64,000 nt of DNA from Halichondria panicea (GCF_963675165.1 NC_087383.1:2386979-2450978), one strand, 5' to 3'; numbered from the stretch's first letter, positions 22,021 to 35,465 are shown. The notes: a model not told the origin generated them from the letters alone. Program-made: numbers and translations.

Positions 22021-24689
22021 TATGGTGAGAGCACTTGGCCACCAGTACATGTATATACGTGTACCTGCATGGCTTCCACGACAATGACGTACACACCAGC
22101 TGTGAATTCCTTGTCAGATATCCATAGTTTGTTTAGGTCAAAGTGTCTACAAGGGGAGCAATGGAGTGTTACTATATACACAGGAAATGAGACAATGGTT
22201 GTCATGGTATTAGACCTGCTGAGACAACATTGCACAATAGGTCATAGCACTTTACTAACATTCATTAAGGTTACGGTAAACAGTTTGCTCATGAATATTC
22301 ATGATTTTTCTTATAATGATTTTTGTGAAACTATAAATGCCATGAGAGAAATTTAAAGCACATACATGATAAATATATCGGTGTATCAATCTGTATGACA
22401 AGTATCAATCTTCAAAACATCTTCCAGTGGAAGCTCTGAGCGATCATCAAGTTACTAGAAACAACACAAAACTAGTAGTCATTTTAAACTTCCAAAAACA
22501 CTTCTAGCTCTGTGTTCTTGGTCTTATATGATGCTTCTTACCATTCTGGAGGGCGTGTAGAAGCGTTTTTTTCTTTCCAGGCCAACAAACTCTCACAAAA
22601 TAATAATATGTAGACTAACTCCACTTAAAATGGCGGCCAGAGCCAAGGAAAACAGCCTCTTGTGAGCTTTCAGTAGCCTTTTTTCGAAATATCTCTTCTA
22701 CACGCCCTGCATAATTATAGTGAAGCTACAGTAGACTGTACCTAAGTTCTATAGTAAAAATGTCTATTTGAGCCATGAAATGACTACTGCGTTTCAGCTG
22801 GCTCATTCTAGCTGGAAAAGATCACTAGATCTAGCTCATGAATAATTAATGAGCAAACGGTTGACCGTAACCTTAAGAATCCTAATGAACTCCTGCTGAA
22901 TGCAGTTCCATTTAAGTTACACCTATTAGGGAAACCACCTTGCCTACAAGTACAGTGTTGTAATACCTACGCATGTACACTGTATACATATACATTAGGG
23001 AAACCACCTTGCCTACAAGTAGCACCGACGCACACGAGGCATTGACTGACTTACTGCAGTATTGGCTTGAGGACACTATCGATGTGAGAGAGTCCGGCAA
23101 AAGTGATGAGCTCAGTGAGACTATCCTGAGAGTACCCTCCCAGACTGTCCCCCTCCTCCACAACAGGCTGGATCTCACCAGACTCTCTGTCAGAGTGGGA
23201 GGGAGGTTACTATTGGCACACACTGCATAATTATCTAAGGCCATCAATAGGTAAGTTAGATACAAACTGAGGCTATCAACATTTACTCATTGAAGTATGT
23301 GTATTAGCCAGTGCTTCAGGAGTAGAACTGAAGCAAATTGTAGTGACTTTCCTAGACAGTATACCTTGACTGGGCGACACTGACTGTGCATATTGAAGAG
23401 GAAGGGCGGCACTATCTTGTTCATGTGATCTAGGTCCCAAATGTTCATCTGGAGGTTGTCTTGCCAAACAATCTTCTTTATCACTCCCCTCAGCCCTTGC
23501 AACCCAGCCACCTGCGTCCTGTGTGAGGTGTAGTGGGGAGGGGTGGAGTTGGTGATGAAAGCAATGTGATCACAAGTTATGCATGTGGCAGAGCACCCTA
23601 AGGGCAGTACAGTTAAAATATGACACCTAACACTTTGACCTGTGGCCAATCAAACTCATTTCAAAACAGTAAATGTACACATACTCGTGATATTGTCGGC
23701 ATCGTCCACATTCTTGGTGAGGCTAAGAGAGGCAAAGCGGTGGATGAGGAAGTGGTACTGTCTGTGGTAGGGGGTGTTCCCTTCCTCTCGCTCGGCAAAC
23801 TTCACAAACTGTGTGTGTGTGGAGGAAGGGTCGTCAATGTGTTGTATACACCAATACACTATTAACAAAATGAAAAGCTCATTATGCTGTACATGCAATC
23901 TAATCAATCCACCCTCCGCAATCTCACACACTCACACTCGCTACTCATACCCACACACATACACGCACGTTCACTCTCGGCACTATCACAGACACACACT
24001 CTACTCACACCCACACACACCACACACCCACACCCACACCCACACAAACTCCCTACTAACCAAATTTGTGGCCATGATATGCAGTTCTGTGTTGCTCGTT
24101 TCCAGCATATTATGCAGTATATCCAGGTAGCTATCCACAATCAACTGGAGCTTTCGTGAGTCACAGGCTGACAGCAGCTTCTCCGTCACTTGCAGAGCCA
24201 CTCACATGCCTGGGGGGAGGGAGAGGTGGTATTTTGTACCACGTTTGTGAGAAAGCCATTGGATACTACAGTTGTATCATAGATATAACATTTAAAGTTC
24301 CCAGCCAAATAAGATACATCATTTTCTGTTCCAGAGGTACGGGGAAGGTCGATAAATTTCCCTAGCTATACATGACATGTCGACATTGTATACTGTACAG
24401 GTACGTCTCTGAAATAGTCGTCTAACCCGTTTCTCTCTCTTTGCAGGCTCCGACGCAGTCTCAGAGCAAGGTACTCTCCAGATGGTCAGGGGAGGTTTGA
24501 GCAAAGAAGAGCAGCTTGTCTATATTAGCAGACACAGGTGTGGGTGTTTGAGGGTCCTCTGGGAAGAGCCCATCAACCAGCCGTTTGTAGCGAGGTTTGG
24601 GGCAGCAGAAGCACGTCGCCATAGTTAGATCTAGTTCTGTGTCTTGATTGATTGTAGACCTAGCATTTATTTGTAAAACATAGAGCAGA

Positions 24690-25331
24690 GGTTTTTATGT
24701 AATATGTTGGCAACCCTGCGCTTTCTTCTGGGTTTCTCACCCGTATCGTTTGAGGTACCCCCGAACGAGTCGGGTAAGAACTCAGCTAGTTCGATAAATT
24801 CCCCTTTTTCCGATTTTTTAGATAGTTTGTCGGGAATGGGGATGGCATTCTGGCCTACATTGACCGTATATGAGACTTCTGGTCAAAGTAACAGAATAAT
24901 GCTTGGTATGGTCGGTAATGTGGGGAGGCTCATGCGGGTTTTGAGTACGGGGGGGCACTAGTGGATACGAGGGGAACATGTGCTAGTGAGGTACTTGACA
25001 TACCTGCCGTTCCGGTGCTGACAACAGGGCCTGAGGTGGGACGTACCCGAACCGGAAGCAGAGATGGTTGGGATCGAGGGTGGGACTGATGGTGAGACTG
25101 ATGAGGGGACGGCTGTGGGGTGGTGTTGTTGGACTGCTGCCTGAATCCGCTGGTCCATTGCGGTGGTAACACCGCGCCGAGGGCTGCCTGGACAGAATTG
25201 GCAATCATGGTGTTGAGAGTTGTCGGAGTTGTCGTCGGGTTGGTGGAACTGATCGGCGGTGTTCCAGTTGAGGATGTGCTCGAGGAGGTAGTGGTCATCT
25301 TTGTATAGAGAATTACAGGATAGATCAGCAA
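24690..25331 (-). pseudogene. Retroelement-like ORF fragment between EFR3 and NLR-2
   Basis: On the minus strand a Thr/Ser-rich start (MTTTSSSTSSTGTPPISST, near 25298) is followed by IANSVQAALGAVLP, a Ser/Pro/His-rich stretch and, in another frame near 24850-24690, IPIPDKLSKKSEKGEFIELA followed by a basic RRKRRV stretch. The last motif resembles the 'PxKLxxKIxxGEFxxLxxLLP' stretch that I associate with multi-copy transposable-element proteins of cnidarians and sponges; that is from memory. The frame changes show decay. A shorter copy is at 49375-49080. Confidence 0.5.
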
Positions 25332-25513
25332 GGGAAATCTTGAGGATAGACCCAGAAGAGAAGTTTTCTAATTCCTTTGTTCTTTCACTGACTGCCTGAC
25401 CACGTGTTCCTTGCGCATGCCAGTACTGTGTTGGTTGCAATTGGTATCCTTCTGATTAAATTCCATTATATTTCTGAGAGAGCTAGCTGCAAGGCACAGA
25501 TTTATTTGCTGGA

Positions 25514-28485
25514 ATGGCCACTAAAGAGCAGAACCAAGGTATAAAGACTGTCATGTTTCCTATAAAGGATAAACCCAATGATTGCTAAAGCATAAAACCC
25601 TCATTGGTGATTGCTAACCTTGTGTGCTTGCTATCTATTTCAGAGCTCACAATTGACGATCTGAAGACAGAAATGAAACTGACTGATGAGCAGCTCAATA
25701 CAGCAATAAAGGAACCAGATCTACCCGAGTTAGCAGCATGTTTCGACAATGTTCACAAAGGCTATCTTGAAAAATTGGAGCTCTCACCTGGAGAGCAAAC
25801 TGACGTGAGGACTAGAGCATATGTAGATGGCACTTTGGCAGGAATGTTGCTGGCTTTGAAATTCTGGATTCTGACCAACAGACAAGACGCCACTTTCCAA
25901 GCTCTGCTACTCATCATACTCTCCCTGCTCAAAGAAGACGTTGCTGTTCGAGTGTGCAAGTACTTGTCTGACAAATGTGAGTCTGTTATGTGAGAGTGTG
26001 GTCATTGTGGTACCATACGTTGTGGGAGTGATTGCAACCAAATAAGGGACTCTTCAACTTAATTGCTATTGTTACACATACAATTCTGTATTAACTATCA
26101 CCAGGAATAGTACTCACCTATTGTTTTGTTTCCCCAGACTCCACCACCTCGTGTCCCCCCTCCCGAGAGAGGGTCCTGCTGAACCACAAGCTGTCCTCGT
26201 ACAGGGACTACCTACAAAGTCGCTACAGAGCACGAGTATCCACATCAGCCACACAATGGCCTCCTGTTCCAACAAACAAAGTCTTCAAACTGGCCATGAT
26301 TCAGAAGGAGAAAATACAGAGAGGAAGAATCGACGATGAATTTGTTAAACTAACAATTACGGGGAAAATTGATGACATTTTACTTTTAAAGACTCCTGTT
26401 AACTTGACTAACATTTTCTCTGAGATTGGGGATAGACGAAACTTTGTGTTGATTGAAGGAGCTCCCGGCTCTGGCAAGAGCACCCTTGCTCTACACATCT
26501 GTCAGGAGTGGGCAAAGGGGAAACTGTTCCAAAAGTTCGATATTGCAATCCTCGTGAAACTGAGAGATCCCCTTGTTAGAGAAGCAAAGACAATTGCTGA
26601 CGTACTTCCCTGCATTGATACGGCCGTGGCTAACAAGACAGAGGCAGTTATAAAATCACTGTATGGCAAAGGTGTACTGTGGGTGCTAGACGGATGGGAC
26701 GAGCTTCCTTCTGACCTCCCTAGAGACTCAATCATCAACAAACTAATTCGACCAGACATGTCACAAAAAGGAGCCCTACATGAATCAGCTGTGATTGTAA
26801 CATCTCGACCATCATCTTCGGCTGAGCTCCACCCACTAGTGTCGTCCAGGGTGGAAGTGTTAGGGTTCACTCCACATCAACTAGAACAGTATTTTACCGA
26901 GTGTCTGAATGGTGACTCACAAGCTGTGCAGACTCTACTGGAGAGAATTCGAGAGAACCCAGTGGTAGAAGGTAGCTGCTACCTCCCCCTCAATGCTTCC
27001 ATCATCGTTAATTGCTTCTTGTCTGATAACCACTCACTCCCAACATCCAACCACGGGATATTCATATCAGTTGTCCAGAGCTCTCTCAAGAGATACCTCA
27101 AGGAGAAGTTGAGGAAGACCATTCCAGTGGGAAACATCACATCCCCAGACTCACTGCCCTCTGAAATCAGAACACAGACCGTACAAATGTGTCAACTTGC
27201 ATATCATGGGATTGAAAAAAATAAAGCAACATTTACTGACGGTGATTTGGCCGCTCTTCACATTACGAAGGAGATTTCAAACGTTGGATTATTACAAACT
27301 GTTCCCAGTATCATTAGCGATGGTGATCTGGTTTACTACTGCTTTCTCCACCTGTCTATTCAAGAGCTACTAGCAGCAATCCACATCTCTCTCATGCCTC
27401 CCAAGCAACAAATTTCTGTATTCCAGAAGCTCTTCGGGAATCCTCGATTCAGTGCAGTCTTCCAGTTTTATGCTGGTATCACCAAACTGAGTACTAGTAG
27501 ACCAATCCTCAGTTTGCTACCTCGATTCTTGTGTCCAGTTCCAGCCACTGTTTTTGATCTGGTCAGAAAGGTTGTCAAAAATGAGAAAGAAAAAGAGTGT
27601 GATGAGCCGAAGCCCCTTTTGTTGTCCCTCATCAATTGTTTGTACGAAGCTGAAGACTCGCGACTGTGTGTGTTTGTGGCTAATCTTCTTAATCACAATC
27701 TATATCTTGATTACACTACAATGAATCCTATTGACTGCCTCTCTGTTGGATATTTCGTATCAGCTTGTTCCAACACCAGTAATGGATTCACACTGAACCT
27801 CAGCAATTGCTCTATTGGTGACCAAGGCTGCAAATTTCTGGCCCGAGGACTCTCCAAGTGTCCCAACTCTAATAATGATATTCCTACAGCAGGGATACAC
27901 ATTGCTGAGATTATCGAGAACACTATATCTGGATTGGATTTATCTTTTAATGCCATTGGCAACAGTGGGCTTAGCACACTCTGTGAGGCCTTGTCAACTA
28001 ACACTTCATTAAAGCGCCTGGACCTGCAAAGGTGCTCACTAACAATATCAGACGACAATGGAGCTGCCCTCTATCAACTTCTGGATACAAACAATTCCCT
28101 CGAATATCTTGATTTGTCTGGTAACACAGTGACTAGCTGTCGTCACATTGCTGCTGGACTAGCAGTCAATAAGACTCTGAGAATATTGGGCTTGTATAAC
28201 TGTGAACTGACTGATCAGAGTATCGAGGAGCTATCAACTGGACTGATCAACAAGATTGAAAGATTGGACATTAGTGGTAATGCCTCAATAACAGAAGATG
28301 GAATGAAGACGCTTGCCAGACATCTAACCACCCACTGCTCTGAACTGACACGATTGTACATACCCGACCACCTAACATCCTGTATCAAGACAGTATTCAG
28401 GGACGCTAACAAAGAAAGGAAGAGAAATGGACTACCTGAGATTAATGTGTATGCATTTAATCTCGACCATTGCATGTACTTTTGA
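25514..28485 (+). CDS. NLR-2: complete Death-NACHT-LRR innate receptor
   Basis: Three exons: 25514-25538, 25644-25976, 26138-28485 (GT/AG at both introns; 2706 nt, 901 residues plus TGA). The ATG is chosen because exon 1 (MATKEQNQ) is conserved in NLR-3, -4 and -5. Residues about 9-115 form a Death-fold domain (ELTIDDLKTEMKLTDEQLN... KYLSDK). NACHT: Walker A GAPGSGKST at 227-235, Walker B LWVLDGWDEL at 300-309, sensor VIVTSRP at 338-344, helical part to about 560. Ribonuclease-inhibitor-type LRRs lie at about 660-865, followed by a basic tail. It should act as a cytosolic sensor: LRR binding frees NACHT to oligomerise and the Death domain recruits partners. Exon 2 has 333 nt (111 codons), so its loss keeps the frame, as seen in NLR-5. 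Head to head with EFR3. Confidence 0.93.
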
Positions 28486-28815
28486 CAACTATTATATTTT
28501 ATTCTACAATAATAATTATCCAATATTGCTTCGAGAAAAGAAAAAAGTAGCGTACAGACATAATTATTACACGTAAAACAAAGGTCGACGTTGTTATTAA
28601 TGGAAGTTGCATTGGTCAATATAATTATAGCACATGTACAGATGGTGACGAGTGAATTCAATGCTTCCTACTGACACGGAGAGCACGTCATGCACTAGCT
28701 GTATGTATGTAACTGAATACACTATTGTAATAATGCTATAATCTCCACCTAGCTAGCCTCCTTCACAGGCTTTCAAGAGAAGTGCGGCCTGGGCCGGGAT
28801 CGAGGCTAATCTCGA
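28486..28815. repeat. NLR-2 3' flank, duplicated after NLR-5 (59629-59945)
   Basis: The two 3' flanks are almost base-for-base the same for over 300 bp, past the coding end, so NLR-2 and NLR-5 are recent segmental copies. Near 28755-28808 lies a CTAGCCTCC...ATCGAGGCTA inverted pair typical of a short foldback element. Confidence 0.85.
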
Positions 28816-29073
28816 CATGATCTACTTTTGACAATAATTATATTACTAGGACAATTTACAAAACAGTTAGTGTACAGAAGACTAGAAGTATGTCGGCACA
28901 TTACATAACAATTACCTAAAAACAAATCAGTTGGAATTGGTCAATATAGCACAGTAATAATGATGGTTTAAATTCAATGCTCCCTACAGTGTCACAGAGA
29001 GCACATGCACTGTACGTATAAAACTGTCAATGAATGTAGTGGAAATCCAATTTAACGCTCTGTCGATTTTTGT

Positions 29074-29163
29074 TTATAGGAAGATGAGCAGATTAACGTT
29101 CACTTTGGCCCTTCCAAACATCTTCATGATTGCTAGGCCCTCGTATTGCAGCTGAAGGAGGTC
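29074..29163 (-). pseudogene. IQGAP-type last exon, copy 4
   Basis: After a CCCCACACAG acceptor the minus strand reads DLLQLQYEGLAIMKMFGR, AKVNVNLLIFL and then TAA: 30 codons without a break, ending four or five residues before the usual IQGAP end. No 11-bp duplication. The preceding exon is not found at the expected place (about 29330); upstream remnants resume at 29570-30300. An isolated, perhaps unused exon. Confidence 0.65.
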
Positions 29164-30308
29164 CTGTGTGGGGAGAAGAGAGGGCAGTGAAACACTTCAA
29201 CTAGTATAAGACAAAGAATGCATGTATTTGTAAGACAAATGAATACATGTACTTACATACACCGTACAAGCATACCAACACTATACCTGACACAAGGCAG
29301 TAAACTTCTTGAACACTTTACGTACCTACTAAATTACACCACACCACTTTTTGTAGCTGGGTAGGTAATGGTCGTAAATATTGTGAGTGAAAATGTGCAT
29401 GCTGTTTTGGTGAGGAAAAGTGATGACCTTTTCTGAGGTAAAAAATTCACCACTGTACAAAAGTTCCAATAGTAGAAAAGCAGCTGACCTTTAATTGCAA
29501 GTTGGCCTGACCACTTTAAAGTTGCTTGCTACGCCCCTGCATGAAGATTGGGGCATAAAAATAAGTTAATAGCCTCACACTGGAGGAATTGTTAAAGTCT
29601 AGATTAGTAGTATAGTCTGAGCTTCAGTCAAACAGTGGACAAAGTACGTACCAGAGCAATTAATGGCACATGTGATAATTATCATGTTGTTTAATAGAAG
29701 TATGCTAGTATAACGGCTACTCAAGTATACGGAGACTCACAGAGTGGGTGGAGCATATCTCCATGGACGCTGATGTATGGATGATTGGCTTGGTCACGTC
29801 AGAGTACGCGTCGATACCCAGCTATCTGTCCGGGGGGTCCACAGTCGATGCTCGCAGGAAGAACCCTCTGTGGGGGGTACAGTGAGAGTCATAATTATTA
29901 TTATGATTCAGTTCCGGGAATAAATGTCATAGAAAGTCACTAATTGACTCACATTTTTTCCAGTCGAGGTAAATGGAACACAGCTATAGGTTACGTCTCT
30001 GTGGGACATGTGAAATTGTGTATCAGGTTTTAAGCAACTAATAAGGATTATCATCTATTAATCTTGTTGAGCGCACAGTCCATTCTACCCCCCGCCCACA
30101 CACACCTGGTCAGTAGACAGCTGATTGCCTATCCACAACATCGAAGGATTTTATCGCGGCTATGTACTTCATTGTACAGCTGCAAGGGGAGTGACGTGTG
30201 ATACAGTGTGATTCAATGAAAGTCAGTACAACACAGTTAGTGTATGTTTACCAAAGAGGTACATGAGATTGTTCTGACAAATCATTCTTGTACTCTCTAA
30301 TACACTAA

Positions 30309-30485
30309 CAGGGTTTCATCTAGGATAACAAGTTGGGGGGGGGGGAGATTTGGGAGTGCGTAAGCGCAAGTGTTTGGCTATGCCCACTTAAAAAAAGTTG
30401 ATTTAATACTAATGTGATGATGTCATTATTCTACAAGATTTGGGGGGGGGGGGAAGAACCACCCCCCCTACTAGATGAAACCCTG
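30309..30485. mobile_element. CAG...CTG miniature element, copy 3
   Basis: The ends are CAGGGTTTCATCTAGG and CTAGATGAAACCCTG; flanks are ACTAA at 30304-30308 and 30486-30490, an exact 5-bp duplication. Internally shorter than copies 1 and 4. Confidence 0.8.
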
Positions 30486-30659
30486 ACTAACTGATACAGT
30501 ACCAAAGATGCAACCTTTTACATGGCAAAATTAAAAACGGCCATTGTCAAAGTAATGTAGACGCAATCGGCATCATGTATAAATTGTGTATTTGGCCTAA
30601 GCCATATTCAGTACATACTATATAGCAGGTCATTTTCGTAGGTTATAACATTCAAAACA

Positions 30660-31012
30660 AACAACGTCTACACACAGTAAGTGCAGTAGTAGTAGATCTA
30701 AGAGGTAGTCTAATGCTCAAGAATGATGGAACATCTTATATACATATAGTAGTCATCTGCAGAATTGTGTAGAGGAGATGTTTCACCATCTTTGAGCATT
30801 AGTTTACCTCTTAGATCTACTACTACTGCACTGCACTATACTGCACTTACTGTGTATATAGCTAGTAGGTATCTTCAAGACCAGCTAGCTCACTGACAGT
30901 TGACAAACTAATGCTCAATGGAACATCTCTACACAATTCTACTACTACTGCATGCACTTACTGTGTATATAGTAGGTATCTTCAAGACCAGCTAGCTCAC
31001 TGATAGTTGACA
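30660..31012. repeat. Imperfect palindrome plus direct repeats
   Basis: The arm at 30665-30745 (CACAGTAAGTGCAGTAGTAG..., ATCTAAGAGGTAGTCTAATG) recurs inverted at 30780-30860. Then a block of about 60 bp (GTATCTTCAAGACCAGCTAG...) appears twice in direct order, at about 30868-30912 and 30970-31012. No coding sequence. Confidence 0.7.
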
Positions 31013-31120
31013 AACACTCTCTGGGACAAAAACCATTGTGTAGCTCTTACTTCAATATTTTACAAACTTCCTTTATTTAGAATAATAGCGCATGCATTGC
31101 AGAATGCAGAGGCTGCAAAA

Positions 31121-32612
31121 TATGGTGGGCCGTTTGTTTCAAAATTCAAATGTTACATTTTCATTCAAATCACAATACATTCATTCAAGATGTGCAATTT
31201 TCATTCAAGAGCATTCAAGATTATTCATTCAAGATTCAAGATTTTGATGGATGCATAAACATGCATAACTTCAGATGACTTTAGCCACACTTTGTGGTTT
31301 TATTGCATGGTGTAGTTGTTTTAATTAACAGGAAATGGGGTTCACAATAATCAACTCCCTCCCTCAGTAGTGGTAAGGTGATTCCCAAACCAGAAACATG
31401 ACATTGATTGACGAAAATTAACAAGAGGTCAGGGGTTCGTTGCCGACCTTCGAGTTTTGAGCATTAAGCAAAGGACATCTTATAAATGTTGTGTTTTAAT
31501 GACTGTATATGCATGCATGGCATGCATATCTTGAATAATTATTGTCGACTTGAATGCATTAAAATCTTGAATGACAGTTGCATGGTCTTGAATGGTCAGT
31601 GGATCTTTGGATCAATTTAAATTTATTTTGGGCAGAATTTCAAATCGATAGAAATTTATGTATTTTTTGATTTTGAATATTTTGAAACTGCAAGAGTACA
31701 TGCAAATGAGTGCATTCTATTTTCAATTCTTGAGGAAGAACTGGTTCTGAGTTTCGTGCAGAAAAAAGCAGTTTCATATTTTGCACCCACAGGGGTTAGC
31801 TTATAATGACCTTTGTACTCCAAGAAGCTGTGCACTTTATAGTCTGTTATAAAATCAGTATTATGTGCACCTAGCTTGTATGCGTACAGGTTATGTTAAC
31901 AGTTGTATCCCACCCTGATTGACAATGACAATTACACCCCCTGTCTGTATAGGTGTTCCAAGTACCATGGCCAATAGATGAGTGTTCCTAGCATACAGAC
32001 GGTACTATACATATAATCATACAGTTGTTCGATTGCACACACACACACACAATAATATCATAATTTAATTGATCCTTCAACATTGAAATGTTTAATAATA
32101 TTAATTATGTACAGTTAAGGAAGTACATTATTATAATTATTATACATAGCAGAGTCGTGCAGTTGGCTAGCCTCGAGGAAGTGATTGGGATATATCAAGG
32201 CTAGCAGTTGGCAAGGTTATATTCTGGCTATATTTAGCATTGCATTGGAGCATGGCTTCTCAAGAGTACAAAGGTCATTTTAAGCAAACCCTGTGGATGC
32301 TACATTGTATATGCGCTAGTGATGGTCAAAAATTGAAAATGCTTTTTCTGCACGAAACTCAGGACCAATTCTTCCTCAAGAAATTAAAAGTAGAATGCAC
32401 TCATTTGCATGTACTCTTGCAGTTTCAAAATATTCAAAATCAAAAAATATATAAATTTCTATCGATTTGAAATTCTGCCCAAAACAAATTTAAATTGATC
32501 CAAAGATCCACTGACCTTGAATGAATACGTATATGCATCTTGAATGAATGTATTGTAATCTGAATGAAAATATAACATTAATTTTGAATTTTGAAACAAA
32601 CGGCCCACCATA
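31121..32612. mobile_element. 1.5-kb foldback element with long inverted arms
   Basis: The outer ends TATGGTGGGCCGTTTGTTTC (31121) and its inverse (ending 32612) match. The inner arms 31600-31775 and 32345-32520 are about 170 bp of near-perfect inverted repeat (for example TTCTTGAGGAAGAA against TTCTTCCTCAAGAA). The left side carries clustered CATTCAAGA motifs. A CA run lies at 32036-32050. No open frame of note and no clear target duplication. Confidence 0.7.
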
Positions 32613-32909
32613 CACCATAGCAAAAACACATTGATTTTACAATGTAAAAAGGTGGGCCAGCTCAGCACAATTCAAATAGCAATCAAAATTCCAGGCTCTT
32701 AAACGAATAGGACTATTATATCATTCAATGACAATTTAGAGAAAAGTAGCGAAGTACATAGTATGTTAGAACATTAGGTCGTTAATTAATCAATTGCAAC
32801 GTGTCAATAGTACATGCAGATGATATAAATAATTGAAGAATGCTCACATGCAATTGTCAATGAATACATGCAATTTGTTAATGAAATCCAATTTAACACT
32901 CTGAGGATT

Positions 32910-33280
32910 TTAAAAGTTCATGAGGAAGATGAGCAGATTAACATTCACTTTGGCCCTTCCAAACATCTTCATGATTGCCAGGCCCTCGTATTGCAGCTGA
33001 AGGAGGTCCTGTGTGGGGAGAAGAGAGGGCAGTGAAACACTTCAACGGGTGTATAAGACAAAGAATGCATGTATTTGCAAGACAAATGAATACATGTACT
33101 TACATACACCGTACAAGCATACCAACACTATACCTGACACAAGGCAGTAAACTTCTTGAACACTTTACGTACCTACCATCTACCTGTACACACACCCTCA
33201 CCTGGAGGACCAGCTCCACCTTCTCTATCTGCCTGACGTGATCTCAAACACAACATTTCTGAACCTGAACCTGGACGAGT
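32910..33280 (-). pseudogene. IQGAP-type C terminus, copy 5
   Basis: The last exon 33008-32910 is open (DLLQLQYEGLAIMKMFGR to LLIFLMNF, stop). The preceding exon (about 33275-33208) has lost its middle: IEKVELVLQ joins directly to the VVFEIT part because the SKFEVSGRFLG codons are deleted. Copies 6 and 7 have the same deletion, so 5-7 form one subfamily. Confidence 0.68.
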
Positions 33281-34109
33281 AAGAAATAATGTTCACATAA
33301 TTATAGCATAACGTTGCACATAAGATCAAAGCCGTAGCAAGCGGTCAGGCTGGTCAGGTTTTGGTCTAACCACTTTTTGCAGCTGGGTAGGTAATGGTCG
33401 TAAATATTGTAAGTGATAATGTGCATGCTGTTTTGGTGAGGAAAAGTGACGACCTTTTTCTTAGGTAAAAAATTCACCACTGTATGCAAAAGTTCCAATA
33501 GTAGAAAAACAGTTGACCTTTAATTGCAAGTTGGCCTGACCACTTTAAAGTTGCTTGCTACGCCCCTGCATGAAGATTGGGGCATAAAAATAAGTTAATA
33601 GCCTCACACTGGAGGAATTGTTAAAGTCTAGATTAGTAGTAGAGTCTGAGCTTCAGTCAAACAGTGGACAAAGTACGTACCAGAACAATTAATGGCACAT
33701 GTGATGATTATCATGTTGTTTAATAGAAGTATGCTAGTATAACGGCTACTCAAGTATACGGAGACTCACAGAGTGGGTGGAGCATATCTCCATGAACGCT
33801 GATGTATGGATGATTGGCTTGGTCACGTCAGAGTACTTGTCGCTACCCAGCCTTCTGTCCAGGGGGTCCACTGTCGATGCTCGCAAGAACTCTCTGTGGG
33901 GGGTACAATGAGTGTATGTATATTCATACCCTCTGCATGGCAACAAAAATAGCTAATGTGCAATTTAGATCATACGATACTTTAGTAGAAGGTAGAAACA
34001 CACATGGCATCATCACATGACCATCATTCGTACATACACACTTTCAACTATTTGACTACAAATTCAGTTTTGGTTATCACATTTCTTATACCTAAACTTC
34101 TTGAAGGCG

Positions 34110-34505
34110 TCAGAGTGTACGGGTTCATTACTGACAGGGCAGCACTCTCAGCCTCAAACTGTGCAAAGGAACAGGAAAAACACGATAAACTCTTAAACCA
34201 ACAGATATAACCAGACAATAATCATGGAAAGTTAATAATTTTCTGCTGATTTGGCGTTTTTTACCAACAAATAATTATCTAGTCCAGTACTAGTTTAATG
34301 TACATAGATGCAGTGCATAATGTAGGCCATAATCTGTACAGGTATACTGTACCACTTTTATCACCTGTTGTTTGTAGCACTCAAATATCTACCCCATCGG
34401 CGCTCTGCTCCAACTCCTCACAGCAATCCGGTGCCTTCTTGAGCTCTTCCTCCATCACAAGTCTCTCTTGCACAGCAGACTGGGTAATAGATTGCATGGT
34501 GGTCA
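34110..34505 (-). pseudogene. Mixed exon remnants: AENAALSVMNP exon and truncated coiled-coil exon
   Basis: At 34175-34110 the minus strand reads AENAALSVMNPYTLT before a GTATAAG donor. At about 34505-34380 it reads TMQSITQSAVQERLVMEEEL, the kinesin-type coil exon, shortened and lacking its 3' half. Nothing else of either gene lies nearby. Confidence 0.5.
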
Positions 34506-35465
34506 TGTACACACACACAGGTATACAGATACAACCATCACAACATCGTGGTAGTGGTACAGTAGTTATATAATTGCAGGTACATGTAATAATGAAAGCA
34601 CCGCGGGTGCTGATGCCTCGGTGGAGGTGCAAAGCTACATAACATAAAGCTACACACATTATCATGATGAATATTTTTGCATTTTTGCTGCATGCAAACT
34701 CAAATTGCATGGTGGTCGATCATGTACACACACACACACAGGTAATACAACCACCATGTGGTAGTGGTACAGCTGTTTGCTCACTGCATTACCACAAAAC
34801 AACAAAATACCATACAATGTTGCTATGCAAACAACATGTGGTCCTAAGCAATGATGGCTTCTAGCACTTGTATGTTAAATGGGTACTTTTTGAGGGTTAC
34901 AAAAATGGCTAATCTGCGAGACCCTCAAAAATTACCCGCTATAAGGTGGCATCAATATTATAGTAAATGCTCTCACGATCTACTCTTAGTGGTATATATG
35001 GAAACTCACATACATGCAAATTATGGTGAGGATCAGAAATGGAGAATGGGCGGGGACTAGCTTGCATATACCAGCAGATATGATATACATGTAGCTACTA
35101 ACCGTCCACTGAATGTATGGAAAGCAGTGTGAAGGCTGAAGAAACTGTTAGTACGAAGTACTGCAAAGGACATTAAACACTGACAGATCACAAAAGATAG
35201 TTTAAGCCTGCTGCTTATACAAATGTATGAGAAATGTGAAATATGTTCGGAATTGTTGGTCAAACCGATATACCACAGTGAGCGAGTCAGCCATCTGCAG
35301 GTTCCTTAGCGTAACAATTTTTCGTTCAGCATGCAAGTCTCAGCACAAGGTGTTGATAGACCATTCTCCATATCAAATCCTCCCCGGTTCTATTGGTTTC
35401 AATAGTCTAGTTCTAGGGTATAATCAGTATTTTGGTTGGCTTCTGTTATGATTGTCAGTATTAAC

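Noticed and set aside
22973..23230. Plus-strand frame that looks like a plausible protein (TDAHEALTDLLQYW)
   Set aside because: It is the antisense of the EFR3 exon 23186-23055, whose minus-strand frame has GT/AG ends and matches the family.
31425..31450. GGGTTCGTTGCC as a tRNA B box
   Set aside because: No A box or acceptor stem could be paired around it. No tRNA or rRNA gene was recognised anywhere in the window.
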